From: Hymenopus coronatus
Lineage: Eukaryota; Arthropoda; Insecta; Mantodea; Hymenopodidae
Direction of reading: 5' to 3'
NCBI GenBank assembly: GCA_030762935.1
Contig: CM060896.1
Span: forward strand, 8,694,501 to 8,758,500
DNA: 64,000 nt
Shown here: in pieces, positions 45,312 through 56,000 of the stretch
Layout of the letters: each line of letters starts with the position of its first letter
Position numbering within the stretch: position 1 is the stretch's first letter
Program-made: the position numbers and the translations under genes
Notes under the pieces: model-generated
Told to the model about the DNA's origin: nothing
The model's database searches: none
Seen by the model: the letters and a program-made list of their open reading frames with translations, nothing else

Positions 45312-45559
45312 CTAGTACCTTTCATCCACCAAGTGGGAGGGCATTCTTCTATGCTCTGCTTAGATGAAGCAACAGTATGCAAACCACTGGTTCCCAGAGA
45401 ACTGCAGTTCTATCAGACTTTGCCAGATGCAGTGCGTAAGTTCACGCCTAAATTTTATGGTATCATCAAGGTACATGTGGTCCATGAAGAGGAGGGATAT
45501 GTCACCCTTCAAGCATCACCACCAGCATGTTATCAACCAAAGCAGTCCAATAGGAAAAG
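45312..45559 (+). CDS. IP6K: IP6K (inositol hexakisphosphate kinase), second coding exon
   Basis: Host gene exon for the kinase that adds a pyrophosphate to InsP6, using ATP, to make 5-InsP7. The 82 codons plus 2 nt begin LVPFIHQVGGHSS and continue ATVCKPLVPRELQFYQTLP, then RKFTPKFYGIIKVH and GYVTLQASPP. The PFxHQVGGH motif, the VCKPL box (its lysine is in the ATP site) and FTPxxxGxxxV are specific to IP6Ks within the inositol polyphosphate kinase family. The acceptor is TTTCTGTCATAG (45300-45311); the donor is AAAAG|GTAACC (45560), and reading past it hits a stop at once, supporting the boundary. The catalytic exons (PxxxDxKxG and later) are not seen in the window and probably lie beyond it. 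Confidence 0.92.
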
Positions 45560-47170
45560 GTAACCTCTACAGTTGTAGGTAATTATTTACAAGTTGGGCC
45601 GCTAACTCTATCCGCTGCGACTTATGCCAGTTTTGCACTCTAACGGGACCGGTGTGGTTAGAGAGGGATTATGGGTGGGGAGATGGTTTAAAAAACTAAT
45701 GTATCCATTGCGCTGTTAGGAGTTGTTGGAAATATCGATAATGAGGTACTACCACGATATAAAATTAGAAACATAAATTTTATACACACACTAACCTAAA
45801 TGGATTGGAACCTAACCTCGCGCTAAATTTGAAATCCACAGGCTTTGAAATTGTCATCATAAATACAAAGTAAATCAATCGCACTTAGTTTCATTCGATT
45901 TTAGAGCGGCCGAAGTTCTGCATAATAAAATTCACTGAACAGCTGTATGCGTGAAACATACTCGTCATACATCAGCACAGCGTCTAGCGACATATGCCGG
46001 TGTTACATACCACAACACTGTTCGCCTGCCACCGACAATGAAACTCAGGTTTTAGGCACTTTAGCATGTATTATTATATATTTACATTGCAAAAGTACTA
46101 CAAGACTTCTTTATTTATATTCTACTCCTTCTAGGTGGCATACTTCATAAATATTCACAAAAAAGGATCGCTATGCGCACGTAATAAATTAGCGTCTAAC
46201 TTAATTACGGAGCTTTTCCGATAAAAAAATTGGTGAAAACGTAACAAGTATAAACCAAACTTACAGTCAAACCACAATTTGTTTAATTTCTAGAGGGGCC
46301 GAAGTTCTCTATAATAACCCAGTTGTATTTAGTCATGCTGGGGTTCAAATATTTCTCATGTGAAAAGTCAAGTTGTATTCTCCTGGTACAAATAGAAGAA
46401 TAACTACACATGGAATTGTATATCTATATTACAGTACATACAGGGAACAGGTGTGTGTGATACAGAGAGAGAGGCATGGCACAAAAACAAAAGTTATATT
46501 CAACACACTACCAACTTTGTTAGTTTTTATCATGTGTGTTCCAAGGATGAAATAAAAAGTTTTCACAGAATTTTCCAACTATTGATAATCCTATATTGGT
46601 ATAAGAATTCTTACAATTTTTAATAAGGAATAAAAATGTTAAGTTAATAAGACGCTGTATACATCCTGAATTTTGAGTTAATCTTCAATCGCAGAGCATA
46701 TTTCTCCATAGTTACTAACTACTGCTGTGCTTCCTCTTGAAATTATTGCATTGTTGTATTCTGTGCACTTCATTGTTTTACTCATGGTATATTTTGAAAT
46801 ATTTATCCTATATGTTCCTATTTTTGCATCTCATTTTCCAGTTTGCCAAATGTTTCTTACTGTTTCAGTATTTATCTTGAATGTTTACCCACATCAGTAA
46901 TGCATTGGATAGTAAAAACGTTTTACAACCTGCACAGCAACCAAAAGATGATGAGTAGGGATAGCATTTTGGAGACTGATAGCGGGACAGAATCACAGTT
47001 AATGCAGCATGGTATATAATTGTGATGTGTTGACAATGTAGTGTGTACTAATAGAAGGAAATAGAGCAGTGGTAGGCTGTGATGGTTTCACTAGCAGTGG
47101 AAGGCGATTGAGGTAAACATAAATACCACTGATTTACAGGAACTAACAATTTTAATATTTATACCCCCTT
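45560..47170. other. IP6K intron 2 (5' part), nothing recognised
   Basis: About 1.6 kb of AT-rich sequence downstream of the IP6K donor. No exon, RNA or known repeat is recognised. Two similar AGCGGCCGAAGTTCT / AGGGGCCGAAGTTCTC stretches (45905 and 46294) followed by ATAATAA-type sequence hint at a short repeat. Confidence 0.45.
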
Positions 47171-47171
47171 G

Positions 47172-47995
47172 CTGAATCCTTGCACTTGACAGTTTGGGTG
47201 GTTTCGTGTAAGGTTGGCTATGCTGTCTTTGCGGCGTTGCAACAACAACAGCTGATTACAAATGGCTCTATTGTGTGTAACAATGAATATAAACAGTGTA
47301 CATAGTAAATGAATGGTGATGAATACTTGTTATTATTGATGTTAATTGAAAATAATAGTGATACTGTAACACATGTACTACACATTAGGTATTTATGACA
47401 ATATAGAGCAGATTAATGCAAAATAGCTTGTTACAATGAGAGAAAGGTACGACAAAATGATTTTCACCAGTTTAGAATTTTATTGGCTCAATTCCATCAA
47501 AGTCTCCGTTGTCATCATTGTGGAACGATCGTCATCAACATCGTCGTCATTAGTAGTTCACATTCACTGATGATTCCATCTAATTCTTGTGATTTTCATA
47601 TTATTTTGTGAACATGATTCACTTTCTTCTTCCTTGTAGCCGCGTCCACTCTTGCCACACCTTCCCACAAAAGTCTATCCACTTCTATAATTGTGAAAGT
47701 CTTGTTATGTTCCCTCACGTACAAGCAAACACTATCAACAACAATAAATAACAACAAATAATACGTATCTTGCACAGAACAGCTCAACGCACATGTTAGG
47801 AGTTCACAAACTGAGCACGTAGTTGGAAATAGCCAGATATTGCAACGGTGCACCATCCTGATGCGTTCTGTTGTCTGACCAACCGACCAGAATGCTGCTT
47901 TGTGATTGGTTCAGAAAGTCAAACGGGTAACGCTTTTCGTCTGTTTTCTGTGGATGCACCCACTTAACTTCTGATTGTTAAGTGCAAGGATTCAG
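47172..47995. mobile_element. TIR-bounded element (~0.82 kb)
   Basis: Inverted repeats CTGAATCCTTGCACTTGACA (47172-47191) and its complement at 47976-47995 match 19 of 20 bases. Only a TG dinucleotide is clearly repeated on both outer sides, so the duplication size is unresolved. An 86-codon minus-strand ORF (47856-47596) inside contains IIEVDRLLWEGVARVDAATR and shows no family I recognise; it may be the N-terminal part of a lost transposase gene. Confidence 0.6.
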
Positions 47996-48416
47996 TGGCG
48001 GAGGTTTACATACATTCAATTACTGTTGTTGTCAAGTCATCAGCATTATTATCCATTTCATTTTCTCTCAAGATACATAGAATGCAATGCACTACAACAT
48101 ACATTCATTACATCTCAAATGTGAATCAATTGACTGTAAACAGATTTTATATTGAGAAAAACTTCACTCCACATCACAAGATGTGATTGGAGCAAAACAG
48201 AAATAGGGCACTTCATTGACTTTAGGATAAGATACTCCATCAGCAATTACTTCCACAGCAACACCTCGTCTGTTTCATATTTCATGCATTATTGAAAATC
48301 CAACATTTTTTTTTTTTTTTTTATTCCAAACACTGTCTTTACTGTCTTTTTCACACAAAATAAAACATGTGTCATGGGTTTCTGATTAATTGCTTGCACA
48401 AGTTCATCCACAGCTT

Positions 48417-48725
48417 TCAGGACTCAAGGCATTTCAATGTGCGATGTTTCCAAATATGTGTTATCGTCGTGGATATATCTGCAAAGTTTTTCTGTAAAAA
48501 TTGCAAATCTTCATGTAATCCATTTGAAGCAAGAGATTTTACAATCTTGATTGAAGAGCATGCACTATCATCAAAGGCATTAATTATCTGTAAAACTATT
48601 GGGTAATGTTGCAGACTAAGGGTCTGTTTACTGCCAATGCTACAAATCCATACCAACTTTAGAAAATAAAAAAGTGCTGTAGAAATGAGCAGACTGCCAA
48701 GGTAATGCAGGCGGTTAACAGTCAC
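48417..48725 (-). pseudogene. hAT-like transposase-derived fragment
   Basis: A 102-codon ORF with YPIVLQIINAFDDSACSSIK and LHEDLQFLQKNFADISTTIT. This pattern, an xFDDxAC segment followed by a leucine-rich LxxLxFIxxNFxxIsxxIxxLE helix, is found in insect proteins derived from BED-finger/hAT-like transposons. A CAGTGGCGGA sequence (47993-48002), resembling the starts of some hAT elements, lies upstream. The domain match is from memory and moderate only. No other transposase domains are seen. Confidence 0.4.
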
Positions 48726-48729
48726 AAGA

Positions 48730-50490
48730 TGTCGGTAGTAGCACGGTTTTATGCTGCTAAGTGGAAGTGTTAGTGCTCTGTTTTTCTTCCCTATTCATTG
48801 ATACGGTTTATCGACATAACGACTCAACTCAACAGTGAAATTCAAATATATTTTTATGTGTTAACTGTCCTCTCCTTGCTCCTATCATTTAAAATAAAGA
48901 AACAAAGGTGTACGTATTTATTTGCTGCTACTGCTCTCATTTTCTTCTTCATACAATGCTGAAGTGAATAAACCTGACTATGGAGTCAATGATGCATGAT
49001 AACATGAAAATCAAATATATTTGTATGTGTTAACTATCGTTCCCTTCGTCACATTGTTTAAACAAAGAAATAAAACATACTTGTTTCACGTATAAAGTTT
49101 ATTTTCGGTGTCAGAATTCTTTAAAATGAACAAGTAATAAACATACACATTAAGCAATAATCCTTGTTGGAATGATGAAATGATGGTATACTGTTTTAGG
49201 TTCACTTACCTATTGTAGATGTTGGTTTATGTGGTACACGAGCTAGCTAAAGATTATTTCATAAAGATACCATTGTGCTGCAATTCAGTGCTCTTAATAT
49301 ATTTAATCAAGTAATATTTTGGGTTAAATGGAGAAATTTCATAAACAAAGCTAACATAAAATAAAACTTATCCATTGTTTTGTTTCTTTTAATGAAAACA
49401 TAACAATATTGGTAGTAAATGAAAATAATAATTACAATGCTAATAATTTATTATCATTAATATTATCTCATCGTGATTATTATTTGTATATTTAATTGTT
49501 TACCGGCCTCTCTATGAGTGCGCTGCCTTCGCACTATTTTTTGCCTTACTAATTTCTCATTTATGTTATTCATTACCTATTTCATTGTTTACTTCCAACA
49601 CTATGGAAACCATGCCATTATTGTTGTTATGCCAACAGCATCCTTGCTTTCTCACACTGTTAATTGCATATTTCGTCCTTTCTACACTACCCTATAGGTG
49701 CGCTACATTCCCTCCTTTTTGCAATACCCACTATTTATGCTCCATTACGCACAACATTGCGTGTTTCAGATGCAAAGCCTGACATGATGTGGTGAACAGA
49801 CCCTTAGTCAGCAACATTACCAACTATTGTAATATACAGAATAGTAAACTGCTGCATGGAGTCACATTCCCCAAATGTTACTACAGGTTGTTAGCATGCA
49901 TCACGTGCAGTCGCCAATGCAGGTCGGTCTCTACTCGGTAGGTATGCTACTGGTATGCGCATGTGTCCTGCTGGCAGTCCCCAACATGCTATCTCTAGTG
50001 ATGAATCAGTAAAAGTTTGTACATATAAAATGCCTGTTAAACTCTTTTCTCTTTTATGGAATGTATATTTTAATGGGGGGGGGGGGGTGGGGAAAAGTGC
50101 ACTGCAGCCTTTTTTGGATCTCATTAAAACATTTAGTTTGACTTTCCTTCTTTACCTTCAGAGGATCATTTTATTTCTCTTCAGTTCATGGCTCAAACAT
50201 GACTTTATAAGCTTTTAACTAATACGTGCAACAAAATATGAAAATATTTATTATGATAATGTGAAATGGGTAGTTTTACTATGAATGGTGAGCAGTCACT
50301 GTGTAACACCAGGAGAGCCAGTGAACTGGGTGGCAACTACATGTGTTTTTGTTTTGGGCGTGTGGACGCATGATTGCACGCTGCTGCTGTACACAAGGCC
50401 ACACACTGGAAGTGCAGTATTGAGATAGCAGTGAAATGGTATAGTTCAGTTATTATTTTGTCCTGTTCTTAGTTACAAAGTATATTATGG
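48730..50490. other. Unassigned non-coding sequence
   Basis: About 1.75 kb with low coding potential. It includes a poly(G) run at 50077-50086 and simple AT-rich tracts (49420-49500). ORFs at 49585-49782 and 49891-50218 are unconserved-looking. It may be part of IP6K intron sequence. Confidence 0.4.
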
Positions 50491-50529
50491 CTTAGTATAT
50501 GTTTTCTAATGATCTGCATGTGATAATTC

Positions 50530-50960
50530 AAGGTATGCTCACACTTGGATGCGCAGCAATGAAACACGGCTCGCTCACATCCAGATACTCTGCAGAGTTG
50601 ATGTGCAGTGTTATTGTCAGTCACGATGATCCCGTGTCAGCCACAATGGATCGCTTGGCCGTAGTAGCATTTATCCGTGAAGAAGCTGAGGTAGAAGAGT
50701 GCAGGCAGAATAGAAGATTCTGGTGCATGACATAAAATGTATTCAGGAATTTAAGATAGTGTTTTCTGAAATTCAGATCTAAAAAAGATTTGGAAAACAA
50801 TGTTCTTAATAAAACGTAGATTCCGGGCTTGTAGGCCATGGTCCAACAGATGAAAGCTTTAGTAGTTTTTAATGTTCCTGACACAAATGCCTGGCGTTTT
50901 GCTGAAGCATGTTTTGTGTCTTTCCAAGTTTTTGAAGTAAAGAACAAAACACAATAGTTG
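50530..50960 (+). pseudogene. Possible Harbinger transposase N-terminal remnant
   Basis: A short plus-strand stretch with EECRQNRRFW (about 50690-50720), resembling the RRRFWVHxI motif near the N-terminus of HARBI1-type transposases, then decaying through frameshifts. The main support is its position upstream of the clearer Harbinger piece at 51714-51957. Weak on its own. Confidence 0.3.
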
Positions 50961-51710
50961 AAGGCATATTTAATACAATCACATTTTTGGCCTGTCAGAA
51001 GTTATTATTGATATTGGTATTATAGCAGTAAACATTGCAGCAAGGCCATAACTTAATTTTGTTTTAATTTTTTGATTAAAACTGAAGTAGGGAAAAACAT
51101 CAGATTTTGACCAAACCTTTTTGTTTGTCTCTGATGCCTTTAGCCATTAATTCCACTACATGAACTTATAAATAAATGCACACAAAAAAAAAAACAAACA
51201 AAAAAACAAAGGGTGACAAGTATGAGAGATTATCAGTTTCACTGTGGACTGCATGTATTACATTCTGAGGAACGCACACCCTAATCTCACTGTTCTGCTA
51301 TCATAAGCACATAAGCTGCTAAATGAATGAATCAGCAAGAAGTTCCTTATAAACCAGAGTAGGTTGACAATTTTGTCTGCTTCTCAATGGTCTTTACATG
51401 TTGATAGCCTAAAATCTAACAAACAATACAAAACCGTTCTGTTGATGATGTATAACATATTTCACTATACATCACAGAGAAATTACTTAAATAAGTACAC
51501 TAATCTATGTAAAAACATTTCCCCTTTCTTGTTTTTTCTTCTGATATTCGAGAAATTACAACCAAACACCATGCATGTATTGACCGTTATGATGGTTTAA
51601 AACTTAACATTCTAAATTTACTGCTTGATTGAACATTTAACTCCACAAATATTTTTAGGGCATACATTTAACCCACACAAGGAGTACTCATCTCAAAAGT
51701 GTAGTATCTA
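50900..51710. repeat. Dispersed repeat, copy B (shared with 8970-9800)
   Basis: Collinear with copy A over about 800 bp, with an A-rich expansion at 51185-51215. Its right edge meets the Harbinger C-terminal fragment, and its left edge meets the possible N-terminal one. That would fit an intron or internal non-coding block of one DNA transposon. Confidence 0.6.
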
Positions 51711-51713
51711 AAA

Positions 51714-51957
51714 ATGTCCGCTGAACAAAATCTTGCTTCACAATGCACAAGGGCAGAGCATTTTCTATCTTATTCTCTCTATAGCTATGTCCTGAGATTA
51801 TATAAAAAAAAAAAATCCTTGCCAGAGACTGATGTACCTGTGTCACATGTTGAGGTCAGGGATGAAGCATTTCCCTTACGCCATTATTTACTACGTCCCT
51901 ATGCAAAAGAGCAATTGCAGAACTATGAGAAACATGTATTTAATTATCGACTGTGTT
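51714..51957 (+). pseudogene. HARBI1/PIF-Harbinger transposase fragment
   Basis: 81 codons including VRDEAFPLRHYLLRPY and a downstream FNYRL. This is the HARBI1 DDE signature GDxAFPLxxxLMxPY followed by FNYRLSRAR; the first D of the window is the second catalytic aspartate, and the G before it is changed to R here. The DDE_Tnp_4 fold would cleave DNA at TTA/TAA sites. It is truncated on both sides. Confidence 0.75.
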
Positions 51958-52149
51958 GAGCGAAAAAAATTTTGTTGATACATTCGGCATCTTTACACTA
52001 TCCAATGTAATGGATGAAAAGTACATTCTGTTGTGTGTGTGTGTGTGCGCGTGCGTGCATAATACTAATGTACATGCCATGATTATACAAATATGTCATA
52101 TGTCTTATTTTTTACATATTTTATAATTACTGTTAGAAATACTGATGAG

Positions 52150-52450
52150 GGCTTCTAGGGTTATCTGCTGTGTCATGTTATTAAAATTCTCCAAGCTTTC
52201 AGCTAGGGTACTCTCTGGCCTTCTTCAGGAAGTGGAGAAGAGCGTGCGTGCTAGTCTGGTAGGCTCATGGTGAGCCTAGGTGGTGTTGCTGTGTACCTAA
52301 CCTGGTAAGGGTTTAACCACAGAAATGAGATGAAGGTTGAGGTTATAATTTGGGGCCTCGAGGTAGCATTAGATAGGCTCCTCGAGTGGTTGCATTTTTC
52401 AGGAGCAGCATCCTTTCCTCTGCTCCGCTGGTGTTTATTTTTAAAATTAA
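52150..52450 (-). mobile_element. Penelope-like terminal region
   Basis: On the minus strand this contains CTGAAGAAGGCC and then GAGAGTACCCTAGCTGAAAG and TTTTAATAACATGACACAGC, a layout I associate with Penelope-like element ends. The same minus-strand orientation is shared by the Penelope coding remnant at 57750-58970, so the Jockey element may have inserted into one Penelope copy, splitting it. The upper part (52200-52445) is shared with 23585-23740. Confidence 0.5.
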
Positions 52451-52479
52451 TTATGTTGGTTAATTTTGATAGCCAACTC

Positions 52480-53100
52480 CCAATGGGAGGGGGGAGTACT
52501 TAATTCAGCTATTACGCTGTTGACTGGGTTGAAGCCATTGTTACCGGAGGTGCTCGCAAGACGTGGGGAACCAGAAACCGCCTCTTTCGGCATTCAGTGA
52601 TCTGACAAGTGCGTTCTCATGTTCGCCCAATCTGGCGTAGAATTTCTGGTGCCTAATGACATCTTCCACATATGGGAGGGCCGAAGCTTCATGTAGAAGC
52701 CTCAAAGGGAAACGTTGACATAATGAACATATGGGCCGGAGTCCTCCATTCTGTACCCAGAACGAAATCCAAACTGATGGAGTGGGATGGCTTGAATGTC
52801 GACTATCTGTGGCGACAAGCAGTGTAGTACTAACCTCTTGAAGACCTTCGTGAGTCCAGTGTGGTTGGCAGGCTGAGGGCAGCCCGAGGTGTGTTAGACG
52901 TGTCCCTGTTCTCAGAGAGAACTTAACCACGTTCTGACGGGATTGTGGGTTTTGTAGGATGGCGGGTGTGTTTTGGGGTTGTGGAGTGACAGGAGGAGGC
53001 GAATATTGCTCCTCGACGGTTGCCTTGATAGTGCAACGGCCCTTGTGCACCGCTGGTGTGTTTTTGTCAAAAAGTTTCTTGAGATTAAATTTTGAATCCA
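52480..53100 (-). pseudogene. Internally deleted second Jockey copy
   Basis: A shorter, diverged relative of the Jockey element just upstream. Its 3' portion (52541-52750) encodes the ORF2 tail (RLLHEASALPYVEDVIRHQK, then ALVRSL), homologous to RLLHEASGLPYLEDEIRRRA in the main copy. At about 52755 it jumps to sequence homologous to 54190-54290 (reverse transcriptase region), so some 0.8 kb between is missing. Sequence beyond about 52880 is not clearly Jockey. Confidence 0.65.
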
Positions 53101-53160
53101 AGCAACTTTTGAAGGATAATAAGGAGCTTAGCCTTAGCAGCTGTTGGTGGTGCTCCTTCG

Positions 53161-55864
53161 TTACCGGGGATGCCCGCAAGCCATGCGGGGAAGCCGGTAT
53201 TGCCTGAAGCGGCGGTTTGTGGGATCGTAATCCCCAAGAGACCTAACGAGGGCGCTCCGATGGAATGGTAACCCTTCGTTGAATTTTGTTGCCCGACGCC
53301 TAATCTCGTCCTCCAGGTATGGTAGACCAGAGGCTTCGTGCAGGAGTCTCGTTGGAAAGCCTCGAGGCACAGAATAGATAGCCCGGAGACACCTATTCTG
53401 TACCCGCTGAAGCAACAGCAGACTGGAGTCTGCCGCCATGCCCCAGATCTCACAGGCGTAGATTAATAAGGGGATAATGAGAGCCCTCAAAAGGCGCAAC
53501 CTAAGGGGAACCGTCATCGAGGACCTCAGCATCGGGTACAGTGAGGCCGCAGCCCCATTGCCCCGGCACCACAGCCCCCGGACGTGCTCCCTAAAAGTGA
53601 CGCCCCTGTCAAGCTTCACCCCCAAGTAGGTGATGGTGTTGGTCCATTGTATCCTTCGTCTGAGGTACGTGAATGTGGGGAAGTTTGCGGGAAAGCGGCG
53701 CTTGGTGAAGAGAATAGCGTGGCTTTTCTCCGGATTTATGGACAATCGCCAACGCTCGCACCACTCTTGGATGAGGCAGAGGTGTCTCTGGATAGGGTTG
53801 AAGGCTCTGCGTGGGTGTTTGTTTGTACAGTATAACAGCACGTCATCAGCATACTGAGCTATGTTGACTTGCTGCACTGTTGGTAGGTCGGCCATGTAGA
53901 CGCTAAAAAGCGTAGGGGAAAGTACAGAGCCTTCGGGGACTCCGCCTCTTACTGGCCTAGGTGTTGATTTGTGTCCCGCAACTGAAACTACAAAAAATCT
54001 GTGTTTAAGATATGAGTGTAGTAGGTGTATGATGTGTGTCGGGAGCTCCAGTCGGATGAGTTTGAGGAGCAGACCCGCGTGCCAGGTCGTAGAGAAGGCT
54101 TTCTCCACGTCCAGCGACACCGCCGCAGTGTAGGCTCTGTCCTGGAAGCCCAGGGCAGCGGCCTCCACCACTCAGTAGTTGCTGGGGTGTAGAATGCCCA
54201 GGACGAAAACCAAATTGGTGATCTGGGATGGCATGAATGTCGCCCAAGAGAGGGGACAAGCGGGCTAGTATTAGCCTCTCGAGAACCTTCGAGAGAACTG
54301 ATAGGAGACTGATGGATCGGTAATTGGATGGGTGTAACGGGTCTTTCCCCGGCTTCAAGATGCATATCACCCGGGCCTCCCTCCACTCGCGTGGAAAGTG
54401 GCACAAGGTGAGGCACATGTTGAAAACCTTGGTTAGAAAGAGTACCGCCTTGATGGGAAGGCATCGGAGCATGGCGGGGGTTAGTCCGTCAGGACCCGCT
54501 GCCTTTTTGGGGTTGAGGCGCCGGAGTGCGCCCTGGAGTTCACTGGGTCGGATGACGGGAAGTCGGTCCGCCTCGTCGGGGGGGCGCCGAAGGTATCGAC
54601 GCACCTCCCGCCGAGCACGGTCCGAGAAGTCTTCGTCCTGGGGGTCTTCTCGTGGCCTCATAGACCTTTCGAGGTAGTCAGCGAACACATCGGCTTTGGC
54701 TCGGGGTTCATAAGCCAGATCTTGGGTGCCTTGGATTGGGGAGGTGATTTGACCTCCGCGGTGCCGGAGAGCTTTGGCAATCCTCCACACGTCGCCATCC
54801 TCGAGCCTCAAGCGGGTCATAGTCTCCTCCCACGCTCGCACCCTGTGCTCGCGTAGTCGGGTCCGGACCTCTCGGCGTAAACGCCTCAGGAGTGCTCGGT
54901 TATGTGGCGTGCGGTGACGCTGGTATAGTCTGCGGGCAGCCCAGGAACGGCGTACAAGCGGATGGAGTTCTAGGGGTAGGACATCTGGGTGTAGAGGAGC
55001 TGGGGTGTGAACAGTTAGGTTATGGGCAGTTCGCACCACGATGGAGGTAAAGGATTGGACCGCAGCCTCTAGGGATGGGATGTCTGTGATCCTAGGGTTC
55101 GGCGGGATGGAGTCGTTGAGGCAAACCCTGACGCATTCCCAGTCAACGTCGCGGTTATGAACCGAGACGTCGTGACTGGCAACCCGTGTGTTAACCTCAG
55201 CTAACACGGGATTATGATCGGAATGAAGTGCGTTGATCGATGTGAGAGATGTATGAAAAGGGAATTGTTTGATGATCGCGAAGTCAATAACGGATGCCCG
55301 TCCTTGACCTCGTGGATGGTGTGTGGGTTGCCAGGGGCCCTCTACTCTGAGTTGAGGGTCCGCATCTATCATGCGTATGATATCATTGCCTCGGGCGTCC
55401 GCCTGGGGGCCGCAATGCCAACGCGGATGTTTGGCATTGAAGTCCCCGGCCAGGATGACATTAGGATGAAGGGCTAGGATGGAAAGGTAATCGTTTAGTA
55501 CGAACTGCCTATGGGGTGGATGGTATACAGACACCAGTAAAACTTCCGTACCGCCTAGGTCAACACAGACAGCCGTGGCTTCCATGGTTTGAAGAGGTGG
55601 GAGCTGGATGGGTTTGTGGACTACCCTGTTTCTCACGAAGATCGCTGTGCCACCTCCTCGGCGGCCCACACGATCCACTCTGAGGCAGTTGTAGCCCGGA
55701 AGTCGGAATGAGGTATCTGGACGGAGATGTGTTTCGCTGACTAGCACAAGGTCTAGGGCAAATGAGCCGGCAAAATGCTGGAGCTCACTCTCCTGACCGC
55801 TCAGGCCACACGCGTTCCAGAACGCGAATCGAAAAGAGGTACGAGACCTATTTCGACTCGCCAT
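53161..55864 (-). pseudogene. Jockey LINE ORF2: endonuclease and reverse transcriptase
   Basis: About 900 codons, close to the normal Jockey ORF2 length, interrupted by one frameshift near 54174. The N-terminal AP endonuclease (from 55864) has FWNACGL, SETHLRPD, GDFNAKHPRW and HSDHNPVL. The reverse transcriptase has ILKPGKDPLHPSNYRSISLL, HQFGFRPGHST, SLDVEKAFSTTW, GVPEGSVLSPTLFSVYMADL and the catalytic QYADDVLLY (about 53850). It ends at 53161 after a conserved C-terminal region; there is no RNase H, as expected for Jockey. All catalytic motifs look intact apart from the frameshift, so the copy is young. Confidence 0.9.
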
Positions 55865-56000
55865 TCTGGGCGGTCTGGACGATCACGGTCAGGAGGGCAA
55901 GTCCCTCCATGGCGACAGCCATCTTTGCGGCTGGGTCTGTGGCATATAGGAATCTGACCAGCAGATCACAGATGCTCCGGCCGTGGTTCAGCAGAAGCTG

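Noticed and set aside
51364..51600. 78-codon ORF inside the dispersed repeat
   Set aside because: The collinear copy at 9420-9660 does not preserve the frame.
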